Source: Hymenobacter elongatus
GTDB lineage: Bacteria; Bacteroidota; Bacteroidia; Cytophagales; Hymenobacteraceae
Direction of reading: 5' to 3'
Length of the DNA stretch: 56,322 nucleotides
Assembly (NCBI RefSeq): GCF_004745955.1
Contig: NZ_SRLD01000037.1
Location: 1-56,322, forward strand
Positions 26,174 through 34,688 of this stretch are shown here, in pieces. The translations under genes were made by a program, and so were the position numbers. The notes beneath the pieces were generated by a model that saw only the letters and a program-made list of their open reading frames with translations, did no database searches and was not told the origin of the DNA. Position 1 is the first letter of the stretch. Each line of letters opens with the position of its first letter.

Positions 26174-26343
26174 TTATACGCATCGCGAAGCGCTTTGCGA
26201 GCCCGATGTAGAGACGCATACTTGCGTCTCGTCGTTGAACAGCTTGCGGGGGTAGTATCCAGACGGTTTCGTTCAACGACGAGACGCAAGTATGCGTCTC
26301 TACATCCGCCTGATTTTCGCAAGCCACTTCGCGACGCGTATAA
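26174..26343. repeat. Long palindromic repeat with gtagagacgc core
   Basis: Inner arms 26207-26240 and 26271-26304 are perfect inverted copies over 34 bases and contain tgtagagacgcatacttgcg. Outer arms beginning ttatacgc (26174) and ending gcgtataa (26343) match more loosely. The inner core recurs at 54190-54335 and 55888-56036. It lies between convergent genes and ends just before the stop of the 2TM gene. Confidence 0.85.
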
Positions 26344-26348
26344 CACGC

Positions 26349-26630
26349 TCAGCGGCCTTCTCTGTCGCGCACCAGCCGCTCGTATTCGCGCTCCGAAAGC
26401 TGACTGCGGCCAAACAGGCCATAGGTGCCTATGCCATTCATGAACACGCCCAAGCCCCAGAACACCGTCGACCATACCGGCCATGGTATATGGTTGGTAT
26501 GGCGGTCGGTGAGGAACCAGATAATCCAGAGCATGCTGTTCACGACGATGTAGGTGAACAGGTGGGATTTAAATTTGGCGCGGGCCTTGGCCATGCGCCA
26601 GAGTTGTGGGTCGCGGTTGGTAGCTTCCAT
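26349..26630 (-). CDS. 2TM domain protein
   Basis: A 93-residue protein with two hydrophobic segments: FTYIVVNSMLWIIWFL (about 25-40) and VWSTVFWGLGVFMNGIGTYG (about 52-71). They are flanked by charged ends LWRMAKARAKFKSH and EREYERLVRDRE. This is the 2TM domain layout (PF13239), found alone or fused to histidine kinases in Bacteroidota. The start at 26630 (MEATNRDP) is favoured because the longer frame adds only a short hydrophobic tail. Function unknown. Confidence 0.85.
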   Translation of the reverse strand: MEATNRDPQLWRMAKARAKFKSHLFTYIVVNSMLWIIWFLTDRHTNHIPWPVWSTVFWGLGVFMNGIGTYGLFGRSQLSEREYERLVRDREGR

Positions 26631-26835
26631 GAGTACAAAGGGTGTTGAGAGTAGCAATGGTTGAAGCTACCAGAAGCCTCTGTATTTACAAATTTGAATA
26701 TTACCAGGCCGCCGCCTTTCCGGCTGAAGTGTTGAATAAGACCGATAAAGCGCGAACAGCCCCGATGCGGTACGAGCACAAGTTGAGGACAAAGCTGCCG
26801 CGACTGTACCACTACCCACGTAGCAAGGCGCGTTC

Positions 26836-27630
26836 TTACCAGCGCACTTCTTCCGGGTGGCGGCGCAGGTAAGCGGCTACATCGTGCAGCAGCCCGGCGT
26901 GGCCGGCTTCCAGCAGCACCGTGTGGCTGTTGTGGAGCGAAGCGCTGAATTCCCGCAGGCCCGCGTGCGGAATCACCCGGTCATACTTGCCCAGAAAGAA
27001 GGTGACGGGCGTCGGGTGGCGGTTGAGGGCGGCCGCCAGCCGCTTCGGATCGAATATGAGGTGGCGGAAGCCGACCCAGCTGCGGTACACGCGCAGGCGC
27101 TTTTCGCGGCTATCGAGCTGCCACTGCGCAAACCGCACCAGCCCCGAATCGACGAGGCGGCGCTGGGCCAGCACATCGATAAACCGCAGCAGACGCTGGG
27201 GGCGCAGCACGGCCCGGCCCAGCACGCCCCGCATCCAGGGCGGGTAGGTGGCCAGCGAGTACCAGAACTGGGTGCGGATGCCGTCGGGCGCAATCAGCCA
27301 CACTTTTTCGACCCGCTCCGGAAACTGCTCGACGGCCGTCAGCGCGAATTTGGCCCCCATACTAAAGGCCAGCAAGCCAAAACGCTCTATTCTCTGCTCC
27401 GCTAAAAACTGCGTCAGCAACGCTCCCAGCCGTGCTTTGTGCAAGGGTGCATCGGCTTTGGCCAGCTTACTGCTGCCGTGATAAAACAGGTCGAACGCGT
27501 AGAGCGTTACGTCGGGGCCCAGCACAGCGGCCATGCCGCGCCAGTGGCTTTCGGCCTGGCCGTAGCCATGAAAAGCCAGCACCGCGCGCGGCCCCGTGCC
27601 GTAAGCCCGAAAATGCAGCTGGGTTTTCAT
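26836..27630 (-). CDS. Alpha/beta hydrolase
   Basis: A 264-residue alpha/beta hydrolase. The oxyanion motif is HGYGQ (21-25). The nucleophile elbow is LLAFSMGAKFAL (about 87-98), giving a Ser nucleophile in FSMGA, and LGKYDRVIP holds the likely acid. The C-terminal EAGHAGLL supplies the catalytic His. It starts 30 bases after the DUF502 gene on the same strand and is probably co-transcribed. General esterase/lipase type; substrate unknown. Confidence 0.85.
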   Translation of the reverse strand: MKTQLHFRAYGTGPRAVLAFHGYGQAESHWRGMAAVLGPDVTLYAFDLFYHGSSKLAKADAPLHKARLGALLTQFLAEQRIERFGLLAFSMGAKFALTAVEQFPERVEKVWLIAPDGIRTQFWYSLATYPPWMRGVLGRAVLRPQRLLRFIDVLAQRRLVDSGLVRFAQWQLDSREKRLRVYRSWVGFRHLIFDPKRLAAALNRHPTPVTFFLGKYDRVIPHAGLREFSASLHNSHTVLLEAGHAGLLHDVAAYLRRHPEEVRW

Positions 27631-27660
27631 GGCGATGAGCAGCAACAGAAAAGAAACGCC

Positions 27661-28218
27661 CTATAGCCGCGCCACGCCGCCCGAAACGATGAATTTCATG
27701 ACGTCGCTGCTGGGCAGGTCGAGGTAGGTTACGTTATCGGAGGGCACCAGGACGAGCTCCCCGGAGAAATTATAGGAGTGCGGAAAGTACACGGCCATCA
27801 GCGTCTCCCGATGAATGGCCGTCATGCTGGTTTGGGTCACGAAACCCATTTTGTAGCACTGCGTGGCCTTGTTCATCAGCACCAACACCGGCTGATTGAA
27901 CTTCTGGTTGTCGCCCACAAAGGCATCGAACAGGTCGCGCAGGCTGGAATAGATGATGCTGACCAGCGGGGTGCGGTGCAAAATTCGCTCGGCCAGCACC
28001 AGAAAGGGCCGCACCATGAAGGATTTGGCAATGAAGCCGATGGCCGTAACCAAACCGATAATAATAATCAGCCCCAAGCCCGGGATATGGTGCCCGTACA
28101 GCTCCAGGTCGAAGGTATGATCGAGCCAGTTGAAGATGGCAAACAGAATGTAAACCGTCAGACTAATAGGTGCGACGACCAAAAACCCGTTCAGGAAGTA
28201 GTTGAAAAACCTGCTCAT
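27661..28218 (-). CDS. DUF502 family membrane protein
   Basis: A 185-residue protein with two N-terminal membrane segments (NYFLNGFLVVAPISLTVYIL and LGLIIIIGLVTAIGFIA). A conserved soluble part follows with HRTPLVSIIYSSLRDLFDAF, then a beta-rich C-terminus with YFPHSYNFSGELVLVP. This is DUF502, widespread and of unknown function. It lies downstream of the ispH terminator and upstream of a hydrolase gene. Confidence 0.92.
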   Translation of the reverse strand: MSRFFNYFLNGFLVVAPISLTVYILFAIFNWLDHTFDLELYGHHIPGLGLIIIIGLVTAIGFIAKSFMVRPFLVLAERILHRTPLVSIIYSSLRDLFDAFVGDNQKFNQPVLVLMNKATQCYKMGFVTQTSMTAIHRETLMAVYFPHSYNFSGELVLVPSDNVTYLDLPSSDVMKFIVSGGVARL

Positions 28219-28232
28219 AGCGCGAAAAAGGC

Positions 28233-28261
28233 AAAAAAATACCCGGCCACAACCGGCCGGG
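28233..28261 (-). terminator. Terminator after ispH
   Basis: Arms cccggcc (28242-28248) and ggccggg (28255-28261) enclose six bases. On the minus strand the stem is followed by a run of seven T (28239-28233), 54 bases after the ispH stop. Confidence 0.85.
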
Positions 28262-28314
28262 CAAGTAACGAAGTTTGGCAGTAGAAAATCAGAGTTTTTA
28301 CCTCTGGCAGCATC

Positions 28315-29202
28315 CTATACCGGCAGCATCTCTCCCATCTGCTCCACCCGGTCGGCCACGCGCTGCATGAGCCACATGGGCGTGCTGGTAGCTCCACAAA
28401 TTCCGACGCTGGCCGCGCCCTGCAGCCAGGTTTCGTCCAGCTCCTGCTCATTTTCGATGAAATAGCTGCGCGGGTTGGTCTGATGCACGACGCTGAACAG
28501 CGCTTTGCCATTCGAGCTTTTCCGCCCGCTCACGAACAGCACTACATCATACTCGAGGGCAAACTTACGCAGGGCGGGCTCCCGGTTGCTGACCTGTCGG
28601 CAAATGCTGTCGTTGGCATCGAACGACTCCAGGCGCCCCCCGGCGGCGGCAATGCGCTGCTCGATGAGCTGCTTCATGTGGTAGAAGCCGGCGGTACTTT
28701 TGGTGGTCTGGCTGAACAGCGTAACGGGCCGGGTGAAATCCACCTGGTCCAGGTCGGCTTCGGTCATCACAATAATGGAGCGGTTGCCGGTTTGGCCATT
28801 AAGGCCGGTCACCTCGGCGTGGCCAGGCTGCCCGTAGATAATAATCTGGCCGTTCTGGCGGGTGGTGCTGTCGAAAGCGTGCTTCACGCGGTTTTGCAGC
28901 TTGAGCACCACCGGGCACGAGGCATCAATCAACTCCAGATTGTTGCGCAGGGCCAGCGCGTAGGTTTCCGGCGGCTCGCCATGCGCCCTGATCAGCACCT
29001 TGCAGTCGTGCAGCTCCTGGAGCTGCTCCCGGTCGATGATGCGCAGGCCGCGCTGGTGCAGACGCTCCACTTCCATGCGGTTGTGCACAATATCGCCCAG
29101 GCAATAGAGCATCGACTCGTTGGCCAGCTCGTCCTCCGCCATCTGAATAGCGAATTCGACCCCGAAACAATACCCCGAATTTTTATCTATCGTGACGTTC
29201 AT
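28315..29202 (-). CDS. ispH: 4-hydroxy-3-methylbut-2-enyl diphosphate reductase
   Basis: A 295-residue IspH/LytB, the last enzyme of the MEP isoprenoid pathway, making IPP and DMAPP with an Fe-S cluster. The three cluster cysteines are Cys12 in SGYCFGVEFA, the Cys in IDASCPVVLKLQ and the Cys in VGICGATSTP. The HGEPPET and PGHAEVTG histidine motifs are also present. Start 29202 (MNVTIDKNSGYCFG) is the family N-terminus; a longer in-frame version would translate the GA repeat as alternating Arg-Glu. It follows cmk by 66 bases and ends at a strong terminator. A 19-base GA tract sits directly before the start codon. Confidence 0.95.
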   Translation of the reverse strand: MNVTIDKNSGYCFGVEFAIQMAEDELANESMLYCLGDIVHNRMEVERLHQRGLRIIDREQLQELHDCKVLIRAHGEPPETYALALRNNLELIDASCPVVLKLQNRVKHAFDSTTRQNGQIIIYGQPGHAEVTGLNGQTGNRSIIVMTEADLDQVDFTRPVTLFSQTTKSTAGFYHMKQLIEQRIAAAGGRLESFDANDSICRQVSNREPALRKFALEYDVVLFVSGRKSSNGKALFSVVHQTNPRSYFIENEQELDETWLQGAASVGICGATSTPMWLMQRVADRVEQMGEMLPV

Positions 29203-29204
29203 GA

Positions 29205-29223
29205 CTCTCTCTCTCTCTCTCTC
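29205..29223 (-). repeat. (GA)n dinucleotide microsatellite just upstream of ispH
   Basis: Nine CT units plus C on the plus strand, or GA on the coding strand, ending 2 bases before the ispH ATG. The GAGAG sequence resembles a ribosome-binding site and could vary in length by slippage. Confidence 0.9.
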
Positions 29224-29268
29224 AGTAGCAAACACCCGGCGCACGCAGCAAGTTTCGCGCCCCAATTC

Positions 29269-30006
29269 TTAGAGACCAGCGCTGCCGCCTTTGCGTTCCT
29301 CGCCGCCCGTAATGGCCAGCACCGTGCGGGCAAAAAGCATGGCTGATACCCGCTCCAGCACGAAATCGACCTGCTCGTCAATCATCATGTGGGTGGTGTC
29401 GAGCAGCACGGCATCGGCGGCGCGGCGCAGCGGGCTTTCGGTGCGGGTCGAGTCCATATGGTCGCGCTTGCGCAGGTTTTCCACGATTTCGGCCAGCGGT
29501 ACGTGCTCGTTTTTCAGCGCCAGCTCTTCCTGCCGCCGCTGAGCGCGGGTTTCCACATCGGCCGTCATAAAAATCTTGACCTCGGCATCGGGAAAAACGG
29601 TAGTGCCGATGTCGCGGCCATCCATTACTACCCCGCGCTTGCGGCCCATACGCTGCTGCTGGGCTACCAGCGTGTGGCGCACGGCCGGTATCACCGATAC
29701 CTCGCTCACGGAGTTGGAAATGCGCATCTGCCGGATTTCGTCCTCCCGAATCACACCGTCGAGACACAGCTCATTGCGGCCGGTTTTGCGGTTGCGCTTG
29801 AAGGCAATATGAATGTCGTGCAGGGCCTGCTCCACGCGGGGCAGGTCATCGAAGGCAATGTCGCGCTCCAGTAGGTAGAGCGTCATGGCCCGGTACATGG
29901 CCCCGGTGTCGATGTAGGCATAGCCCAGCTCGGCCGCCACGGCTTTGGCCGTAGTGCTTTTGCCGCACGAAGAGTACCCGTCGATGGCAATGACGATTTT
30001 TCTCAT
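29269..30006 (-). CDS. cmk: (d)CMP kinase
   Basis: A 245-residue cytidylate kinase. The P-loop GYSSCGKST is at residues 10-18, followed by the NMP-binding IDTGAMYRAMTLYLL and the GVVMDGRDIGTTVFPDAEVK segment that binds the CMP base and phosphate. RKRDHMDSTRTESPLRRA is the lid. It phosphorylates CMP and dCMP for nucleotide synthesis. Start 30006 (MRKIVIAIDG) is the family start. It is in a minus-strand run with two unknown genes upstream and ispH downstream, a known Bacteroidota arrangement. The C-terminal ~15 residues (GGEERKGGSAGL) are a small extra tail. Confidence 0.95.
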   Translation of the reverse strand: MRKIVIAIDGYSSCGKSTTAKAVAAELGYAYIDTGAMYRAMTLYLLERDIAFDDLPRVEQALHDIHIAFKRNRKTGRNELCLDGVIREDEIRQMRISNSVSEVSVIPAVRHTLVAQQQRMGRKRGVVMDGRDIGTTVFPDAEVKIFMTADVETRAQRRQEELALKNEHVPLAEIVENLRKRDHMDSTRTESPLRRAADAVLLDTTHMMIDEQVDFVLERVSAMLFARTVLAITGGEERKGGSAGL

Positions 30007-30041
30007 GGCAAAGTCGGTGGGCTGAGGGCTGGAGGAAGTCA

Positions 30042-30431
30042 CTAGATCCAATTTTTACGCCGGGGCTCGGAAGCCAATCGGTCGGGAATGCTCGCAAAGA
30101 AGTCAGCAACGGACTCGGTCAGGCCATGCGCCAGCTGCTGCGAAATGCGGAAGAAAGGATTGAAAAAATGCGTGCCGGCAATACCCACGCCGGTGGTTTT
30201 GTCGGGCCCCACGGCCCATTCGCCCTGGTAAGTAGCCACCAGGCACTGGCCCAGGAAACAACCCAGGGCCGAAATTACACCTTCCCGGTCGGCTTCCCCA
30301 ATAGCGGGGCGCTGCGCTTCAATCAGCGTGGCCAACCGCTGCACGGCCGCCGCGTCGAAGGCATTGACCTGCAGCTGCTGACGGACGGCTTCGGCAGCGG
30401 CCTGCAGGGAAGCAATAGGAGATTCGGGCAT
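30042..30431 (-). CDS. Hypothetical protein, possibly DUF3806-like
   Basis: A 129-residue soluble protein with an alpha-helical first half and the central segment SALGCFLGQCLVATYQGEW followed by FFNPFFRISQQLAHG. This LG-x-FLG ... GEW ... NPF pattern is reminiscent of small DUF3806-type proteins, but the match is weak. No signal peptide. It is 10 bases from the upstream gene and 35 bases from cmk, so it is probably part of the same operon. Confidence 0.75.
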   Translation of the reverse strand: MPESPIASLQAAAEAVRQQLQVNAFDAAAVQRLATLIEAQRPAIGEADREGVISALGCFLGQCLVATYQGEWAVGPDKTTGVGIAGTHFFNPFFRISQQLAHGLTESVADFFASIPDRLASEPRRKNWI

Positions 30432-30441
30432 GAATAAAAAG

Positions 30442-31113
30442 TTAGGGACGCGGCCGGGAGGCCGTCTGGAGAAATTGGGTGGTCCGAAAATCGGCGTACC
30501 GCGTGAGCAGGCGCGGCAGCTGCCACCGTCCCACGCGCTTGGCCCGCAGCTCGGCCACCAGGGTTGGGTCGTCGGCCAGCATCTTCAGCAGCAGCTGCTG
30601 CAGCACTGCTTTTTGCTTGGGCACGAGAATCCAGCCGTCGGCATTCTGCCGGATAAACAGCTTGTGCGGCTTCAGGAAGACACTGAGCAAAGAAGTAACC
30701 GGGTCGGTGACGTCGACCAGCTGCACGCCGGCACCACGGAACAGCTGCTGGCCAAAAGCCGTGCGCTGGTTGCCCAGCTTGCCGGGCGCGACGCCCGCTA
30801 CCGTTACAATCGTATCAGAATTGCTGAGCACGAAGGCCGTCATGTCCTCGGGTGAGAAAGCCCGGTAGTAGTTTCCGCTGTCGTTGAGGTACACCCGGTC
30901 GGGGAGCCAGCCGGCTATTTGCACCGGGTGCCAGGCTCCATCGAGCCCCCGAAACGTACCGGGCCGGCCGCCCGGCTCGTAGCGTAGCGTGGGGTTGCGG
31001 GTGCGCTCGTCGTAGGTGCCAGGCGGAATAAAAGCCGCGTGCGGCCGACGCTGGGCCTGCCCCACTACCGACCCGCCCAGCAGCAGCGCGCTATACACCA
31101 GAAGCACTTTCAC
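30442..31113 (-). CDS. Exported protein of unknown function
   Basis: A 223-residue protein with a signal peptide (MKVLLVYSALLLGGSVVGQA, cleavage near residue 20). The mature part has strands such as RVYLNDSGNYYRAFSPEDM and TAFVLSNSDTIVTVAGV and a basic C-terminus. No family is recognised. It is closely linked to the next two genes (10-base and 35-base gaps) and so may be expressed with cmk and ispH. Confidence 0.75.
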   Translation of the reverse strand: MKVLLVYSALLLGGSVVGQAQRRPHAAFIPPGTYDERTRNPTLRYEPGGRPGTFRGLDGAWHPVQIAGWLPDRVYLNDSGNYYRAFSPEDMTAFVLSNSDTIVTVAGVAPGKLGNQRTAFGQQLFRGAGVQLVDVTDPVTSLLSVFLKPHKLFIRQNADGWILVPKQKAVLQQLLLKMLADDPTLVAELRAKRVGRWQLPRLLTRYADFRTTQFLQTASRPRP

Positions 31114-31169
31114 GGAATCGGGAGAATAGAAGGTTATAGATCGGTTGGAGCGGCGGAGCGGGCTGCCAC

Positions 31170-31328
31170 TTAATGACTATCGCAGGGACACGGCGCAGTG
31201 CCGGATTTGGCTTTGCGCTTGTAGGAAGCCGTTTTTTTCTGCTGTACGGTGCGGCGGGTGCAGCCCATAGAAGCAAGGCCAGTCCCCAATATCAGGAGCG
31301 CTAACAGCAAAGTCACAATCTTTCTCAC
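31170..31328 (-). CDS. Small putative lipoprotein with GTG start
   Basis: A 52-residue protein. With GTG at 31328 it starts VRKIVTLLLALLILGTGLAS, a signal peptide, then a Cys in SMGC that could be lipidated (weak lipobox). A Lys/Thr-rich stretch and the Cys-rich end CPCDSH follow. The ATG-started longer frame would overlap the adenine deaminase gene and has no signal, so GTG is preferred. Function unknown. Confidence 0.55.
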   Translation of the reverse strand: MRKIVTLLLALLILGTGLASMGCTRRTVQQKKTASYKRKAKSGTAPCPCDSH

Positions 31329-31413
31329 TGGCACGGATTTTCGGCAAATATACGGTTCTTTACCCGTTCGCATTTGCGCGCACCCAACTTTCGCCCTCCT
31401 TTCCTGCTCGCCT

Positions 31414-33066
31414 ATGCCCGCCGATTTCAGCCTGCGCGCCAACGTTATCAACCTGTTTTCGAATACGATACTGCCGGGCACGATTCACGTGGCCACCGGC
31501 CGAATCCGCGCTATCGACCTCGATTCGGCCGCCACTCCCGACCCCGCGCTACCCTACGCGCTGCCCGGCTTCGTCGATGCCCACGTCCATATCGAAAGCT
31601 CGCTGCTGGTGCCCGCCGAGTTTGCCCGGCTGGCCGTGACACACGGCACCGTAGCCACCGTGTCCGACCCCCACGAAATCGGCAACGTGCTGGGCGTGGC
31701 CGGCGTGGAGTATATGCTGGCCAGTGCCCGCTCAGTGCCGTTTAAGTTCTGCTTTGGTGCCCCTTCGTGCGTGCCGGCCACGCCTTTTGAAACCGCCGGG
31801 GCCGAAATAACGGCCGCCGACATTGAGCAGCTCTTCCAATACCCTGAAATCGGCTACCTGGCCGAAATGATGAACTGGCCCGGCGTGCTGCACCGCGACG
31901 CGGCGGTGATGGAGAAAATAGCCCTGGCGCAGCGCTATGACCGCCCCGTGGATGGCCACGCCCCCGGCTTGCGCGGTGCCGATGCCCGGCAGTATGCCAC
32001 GGCAGGCATCAGCACCGACCACGAGTGCTTCACGGCCGCAGAAGCCCTCGACAAGCTGGCCGTGGGCATGAAAATTCTGATCCGGGAAGGCTCGGCAGCC
32101 CGCAACTTCGACGCCCTTATCGAGCTGCTGCCCGAGCATTTCGAGAACCTGATGTTCTGCTCCGACGACAAGCACCCCGACACGCTCGTGCTGGGCCACA
32201 TCAACCAGCTGGTGCAGCGCGCCGTGGCCCAAGGCCAGGATGTGCTGAAGGTGCTGCGCGTGGCGTGCCTCAATCCGGTGCTGCACTACCGGCTGCCCGT
32301 GGGCCTGCTCCGCGCCGGCGACCCCGCCGACTTTATCGTGGTCGATGACTTGCGGGATTTTCGGGTCCGGCAGACATACCTGGACGGAGGACTGGTGGCC
32401 GAAAACGGCGAAACCCGGATTCCGTCGGTGCCCTGCCCGGTTGTCAACAACTTCCACGCCCAGCCCGTGCAGACCGCCGACTTTGCGCTCAAAGCCCCCG
32501 CCGCTACGGCCACCGTGCGCGTCATCGAGTGCTTCGACGGCCAGCTTATCACCGCTCGCCACGATATGCCCGCCCGCGTCGAAAACGGCCTGGTAGTGCC
32601 GGATGTGGAGAAAGATGTGCTGAAGCTGACGGTCGTGAACCGCTACCAGCCTGCCGCGCCGGCGGTATCGTTTATCACCGGGTTTGGCCTGAAGCACGGC
32701 GCGCTGGCCTCCAGCGTCGGCCACGACTCGCACAACATCACGGCCGTAGGCTGCGACGATGCCAGCCTGGCCCGCGCCATCAATCTGGTAATTGCCGCCA
32801 AAGGCGGCCTGGCAGCCGTGGGCCCCAATGGAGAAGAGCTGCTTCTACCGCTGCCCGTGGCCGGCCTCATGTCCGACCAAAGTGGGCACCACGTGGCCGA
32901 AGCCTACGCGGCCGTCGATGCGCTGTCCAAGCGTCTGGGCAGCCCGCTTGGCGCGCCTTTCATGACGCTCTCGTTTATGGCCTTGCTGGTCATTCCCAGC
33001 CTGAAGCTCAGCGACCAAGGCTTGTTCGACGGAGAAGCCTTCCGGTTTGTGGACGCGGTAGTCTAG
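31414..33066 (+). CDS. ade: Adenine deaminase
   Basis: A 550-residue amidohydrolase converting adenine to hypoxanthine and ammonia in purine salvage. The metal motif HVH is at residues 57-59 (GFVDAHVHIESS). SDPHEIGNVLG and HAPGLRGADARQYATAGIS are further family signatures, and CSDDKHPDTL holds the catalytic acidic pair. The C-terminal domain is marked by GHDSHNITAVG. Length matches the AdeC family (about 550-600). The start at 31414 (MPADFSLRANVIN) matches homologues; an open frame from 31249 runs antisense into the opposite small gene. A strong palindromic terminator follows. Confidence 0.95.
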   Translation: MPADFSLRANVINLFSNTILPGTIHVATGRIRAIDLDSAATPDPALPYALPGFVDAHVHIESSLLVPAEFARLAVTHGTVATVSDPHEIGNVLGVAGVEYMLASARSVPFKFCFGAPSCVPATPFETAGAEITAADIEQLFQYPEIGYLAEMMNWPGVLHRDAAVMEKIALAQRYDRPVDGHAPGLRGADARQYATAGISTDHECFTAAEALDKLAVGMKILIREGSAARNFDALIELLPEHFENLMFCSDDKHPDTLVLGHINQLVQRAVAQGQDVLKVLRVACLNPVLHYRLPVGLLRAGDPADFIVVDDLRDFRVRQTYLDGGLVAENGETRIPSVPCPVVNNFHAQPVQTADFALKAPAATATVRVIECFDGQLITARHDMPARVENGLVVPDVEKDVLKLTVVNRYQPAAPAVSFITGFGLKHGALASSVGHDSHNITAVGCDDASLARAINLVIAAKGGLAAVGPNGEELLLPLPVAGLMSDQSGHHVAEAYAAVDALSKRLGSPLGAPFMTLSFMALLVIPSLKLSDQGLFDGEAFRFVDAVV

Positions 33067-33130
33067 AGCAACTAGCAGCCAACAGAACGTCGTGTCTCAC
33101 TCTGTTCTACATGAAGTTAACACTAATCAC

Positions 33131-33166
33131 AAAAAAAGGCCGCTGCAAGTACTTGCAGCGGCCTTT
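33131..33166. terminator. Bidirectional terminator between ade and the response regulator
   Basis: Positions 33135-33166 form a perfect 32-base palindrome around gccgctgcaag, with A-rich and T-rich flanks. It serves both convergent genes. Confidence 0.9.
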
Positions 33167-33186
33167 CTATTGCTAAGTAGTTCCGG

Positions 33187-33612
33187 TTAATTTGTCACAA
33201 ACCGCTTTTCCAGGAGCTTGCGCATTTTCTCTTCGGTCAGGGGTTTGGCCAAGTATTCCACGTCCTTGAACTTGGCTACCCGGGCCGTGTCGGCTGAGTG
33301 CATAGAAGTCGTCAGCACGGCCATAACGGTTTTGTCCCGCACCTCATCGGGCAGCTGGCTGTACTGCTCCAGAAATTCGAAGCCGTCCATACCGGGCATT
33401 TTCAAATCCACGAAAACCAACTGCGGCGTATCCAGCTCCATAGAGCCGGCCCCGTCTGGCCCATTGCCCCAGAGAAAATCGTAGGCCTGCTCGGCCCGCG
33501 AAAAGGTATAGACCCGTTCGGCTACGTCGAGGCGGCTCAGCAGGCGGTTGTTCAGGAAGCTGGTCGTTTCGTTATCATCGACGAGCACAACATTGCGCAG
33601 TTTCTTCGGCAT
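33187..33612 (-). CDS. Single-domain response regulator
   Basis: A 141-residue stand-alone receiver domain. Acidic pocket Asp12-Asp13 (VLVDDNE), phosphoacceptor Asp69 (FVDLKMPGMDG), signalling Thr101/Thr102 (AVLTTSM) and Lys123 (YLAKPL) are all present, so it should be phosphorylatable. There is no output domain, so it probably acts in a phosphorelay or by protein binding. The short insert NGPDGAGSMEL (50-60) lengthens the loop before beta-3. No histidine kinase gene is nearby. Confidence 0.93.
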   Translation of the reverse strand: MPKKLRNVVLVDDNETTSFLNNRLLSRLDVAERVYTFSRAEQAYDFLWGNGPDGAGSMELDTPQLVFVDLKMPGMDGFEFLEQYSQLPDEVRDKTVMAVLTTSMHSADTARVAKFKDVEYLAKPLTEEKMRKLLEKRFVTN

Positions 33613-33666
33613 GGCTATCGTTCGTTGAAAGCGTAAGCCCTGCCTACCGCAAACAGGGATAATAGG

Positions 33667-34644
33667 TTACAACCACCCTTGCTCGCGCATCCAGTCGTCG
33701 TTGTAAATTTTGCCGAGGTAGCGCGTGCCATGATCCGGCAGGATAATAACCATTACGTCTTCCTCTTTCAGGTGTTCTTTGGCGTATTCGAGGGCACCAT
33801 GTACCGCCGAACCACACGACCAACCCACGAACAGGCCTTCTTCTTTGGCCAGCCGCCGCGTCATTAGGGCGGCGTCCTGGTCGGTGACTTTGATGAATAA
33901 ATCGATCAAGTCAAAGTTAACATTTTTAGGAAGAATATCCTCTCCAATGCCTTCGGTCTTGTAGGAGTAAATCTCGTTTTCGTCGAAAATACCCGTCTCC
34001 TTATACTTCTTGAACACCGAGCCATACGTGTCGAGACCCACGCTGACTACGGCCGGGTTTTGCTCTTTCAGGTATTGGGCTGTGCCGCAGATCGTGCCAC
34101 CGGTGCCGACGCCGCAGGCTAGGTGCGTGATGGTGCCTTCCGTCTGCTTCCACAGCTCGGGGCCGGTGCCTTCGTAGTGCGCCGCCGTGTTCGACATGTT
34201 GTCGTACTGGTTGGGATAGTAGGAGTTCGGCGTTTCCTGGCTGAGCCGGCGGGCCACGGAATAGTACGAGCGAGGGTCTTCGGGAGCTACGTCGACGGGG
34301 CAAACAACCACCTGGGCCCCCACGGCGCGCAGAATATCCTGCTTCTCCTTGCTTTGCTTGTCGCTCATCACGAAGATGCACTGGTAACCTTTGGAAATGG
34401 CGGCCAAAGCCAGACCCATGCCAGTGTTGCCACTAGTGCCTTCGATGATAGTGCCGCCCGGCTTCAGCAAGCCCGCTTTTTCGGCATCTTCAATCATGCG
34501 CACGGCCATACGGTCTTTCACCGAGTTGCCGGGGTTAAAGTATTCCACCTTGGCCAGCACGGTGCCCTTGATGCCATCGGCGACCTTATTGAGCTTTACC
34601 AGCGGCGTGTTGCCGATGGCCTCAATGATATTATTGAAGTACAT
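33667..34644 (-). CDS. PLP-dependent cystathionine beta-synthase/cysteine synthase-type enzyme
   Basis: A 325-residue fold-type II PLP enzyme. The Schiff-base lysine is Lys43 in NPGNSVKDR, with EGTSGNTGMGLA and GVGTGGTICG as phosphate-binding loops. YKTEGIGEDILP is the CBS-type version of the segment, so it resembles cystathionine beta-synthase without the regulatory CBS domains. It would join serine, or an activated serine, with homocysteine or sulfide. The start at 34644 (MYFNNIIEAIGNTPLV) is the family start. A TAnnTTTG promoter box lies 36 bases upstream. Confidence 0.92.
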   Translation of the reverse strand: MYFNNIIEAIGNTPLVKLNKVADGIKGTVLAKVEYFNPGNSVKDRMAVRMIEDAEKAGLLKPGGTIIEGTSGNTGMGLALAAISKGYQCIFVMSDKQSKEKQDILRAVGAQVVVCPVDVAPEDPRSYYSVARRLSQETPNSYYPNQYDNMSNTAAHYEGTGPELWKQTEGTITHLACGVGTGGTICGTAQYLKEQNPAVVSVGLDTYGSVFKKYKETGIFDENEIYSYKTEGIGEDILPKNVNFDLIDLFIKVTDQDAALMTRRLAKEEGLFVGWSCGSAVHGALEYAKEHLKEEDVMVIILPDHGTRYLGKIYNDDWMREQGWL

Positions 34645-34680
34645 GCGTAAGAGGTATGCGGTATGAGTGAGAGAGGACCG

Positions 34681-34688
34681 CAAAGGTA
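34681..34688 (-). promoter_or_regulatory. -7 promoter element of the CBS-type gene
   Basis: On the minus strand this reads TACCTTTG, an exact TAnnTTTG match, 36 bases before the start codon at 34644. No clear -33 TTG was found. Confidence 0.5.

Noticed and set aside
31732..32733. 333-codon minus-strand frame
   Set aside because: Antisense to adenine deaminase.
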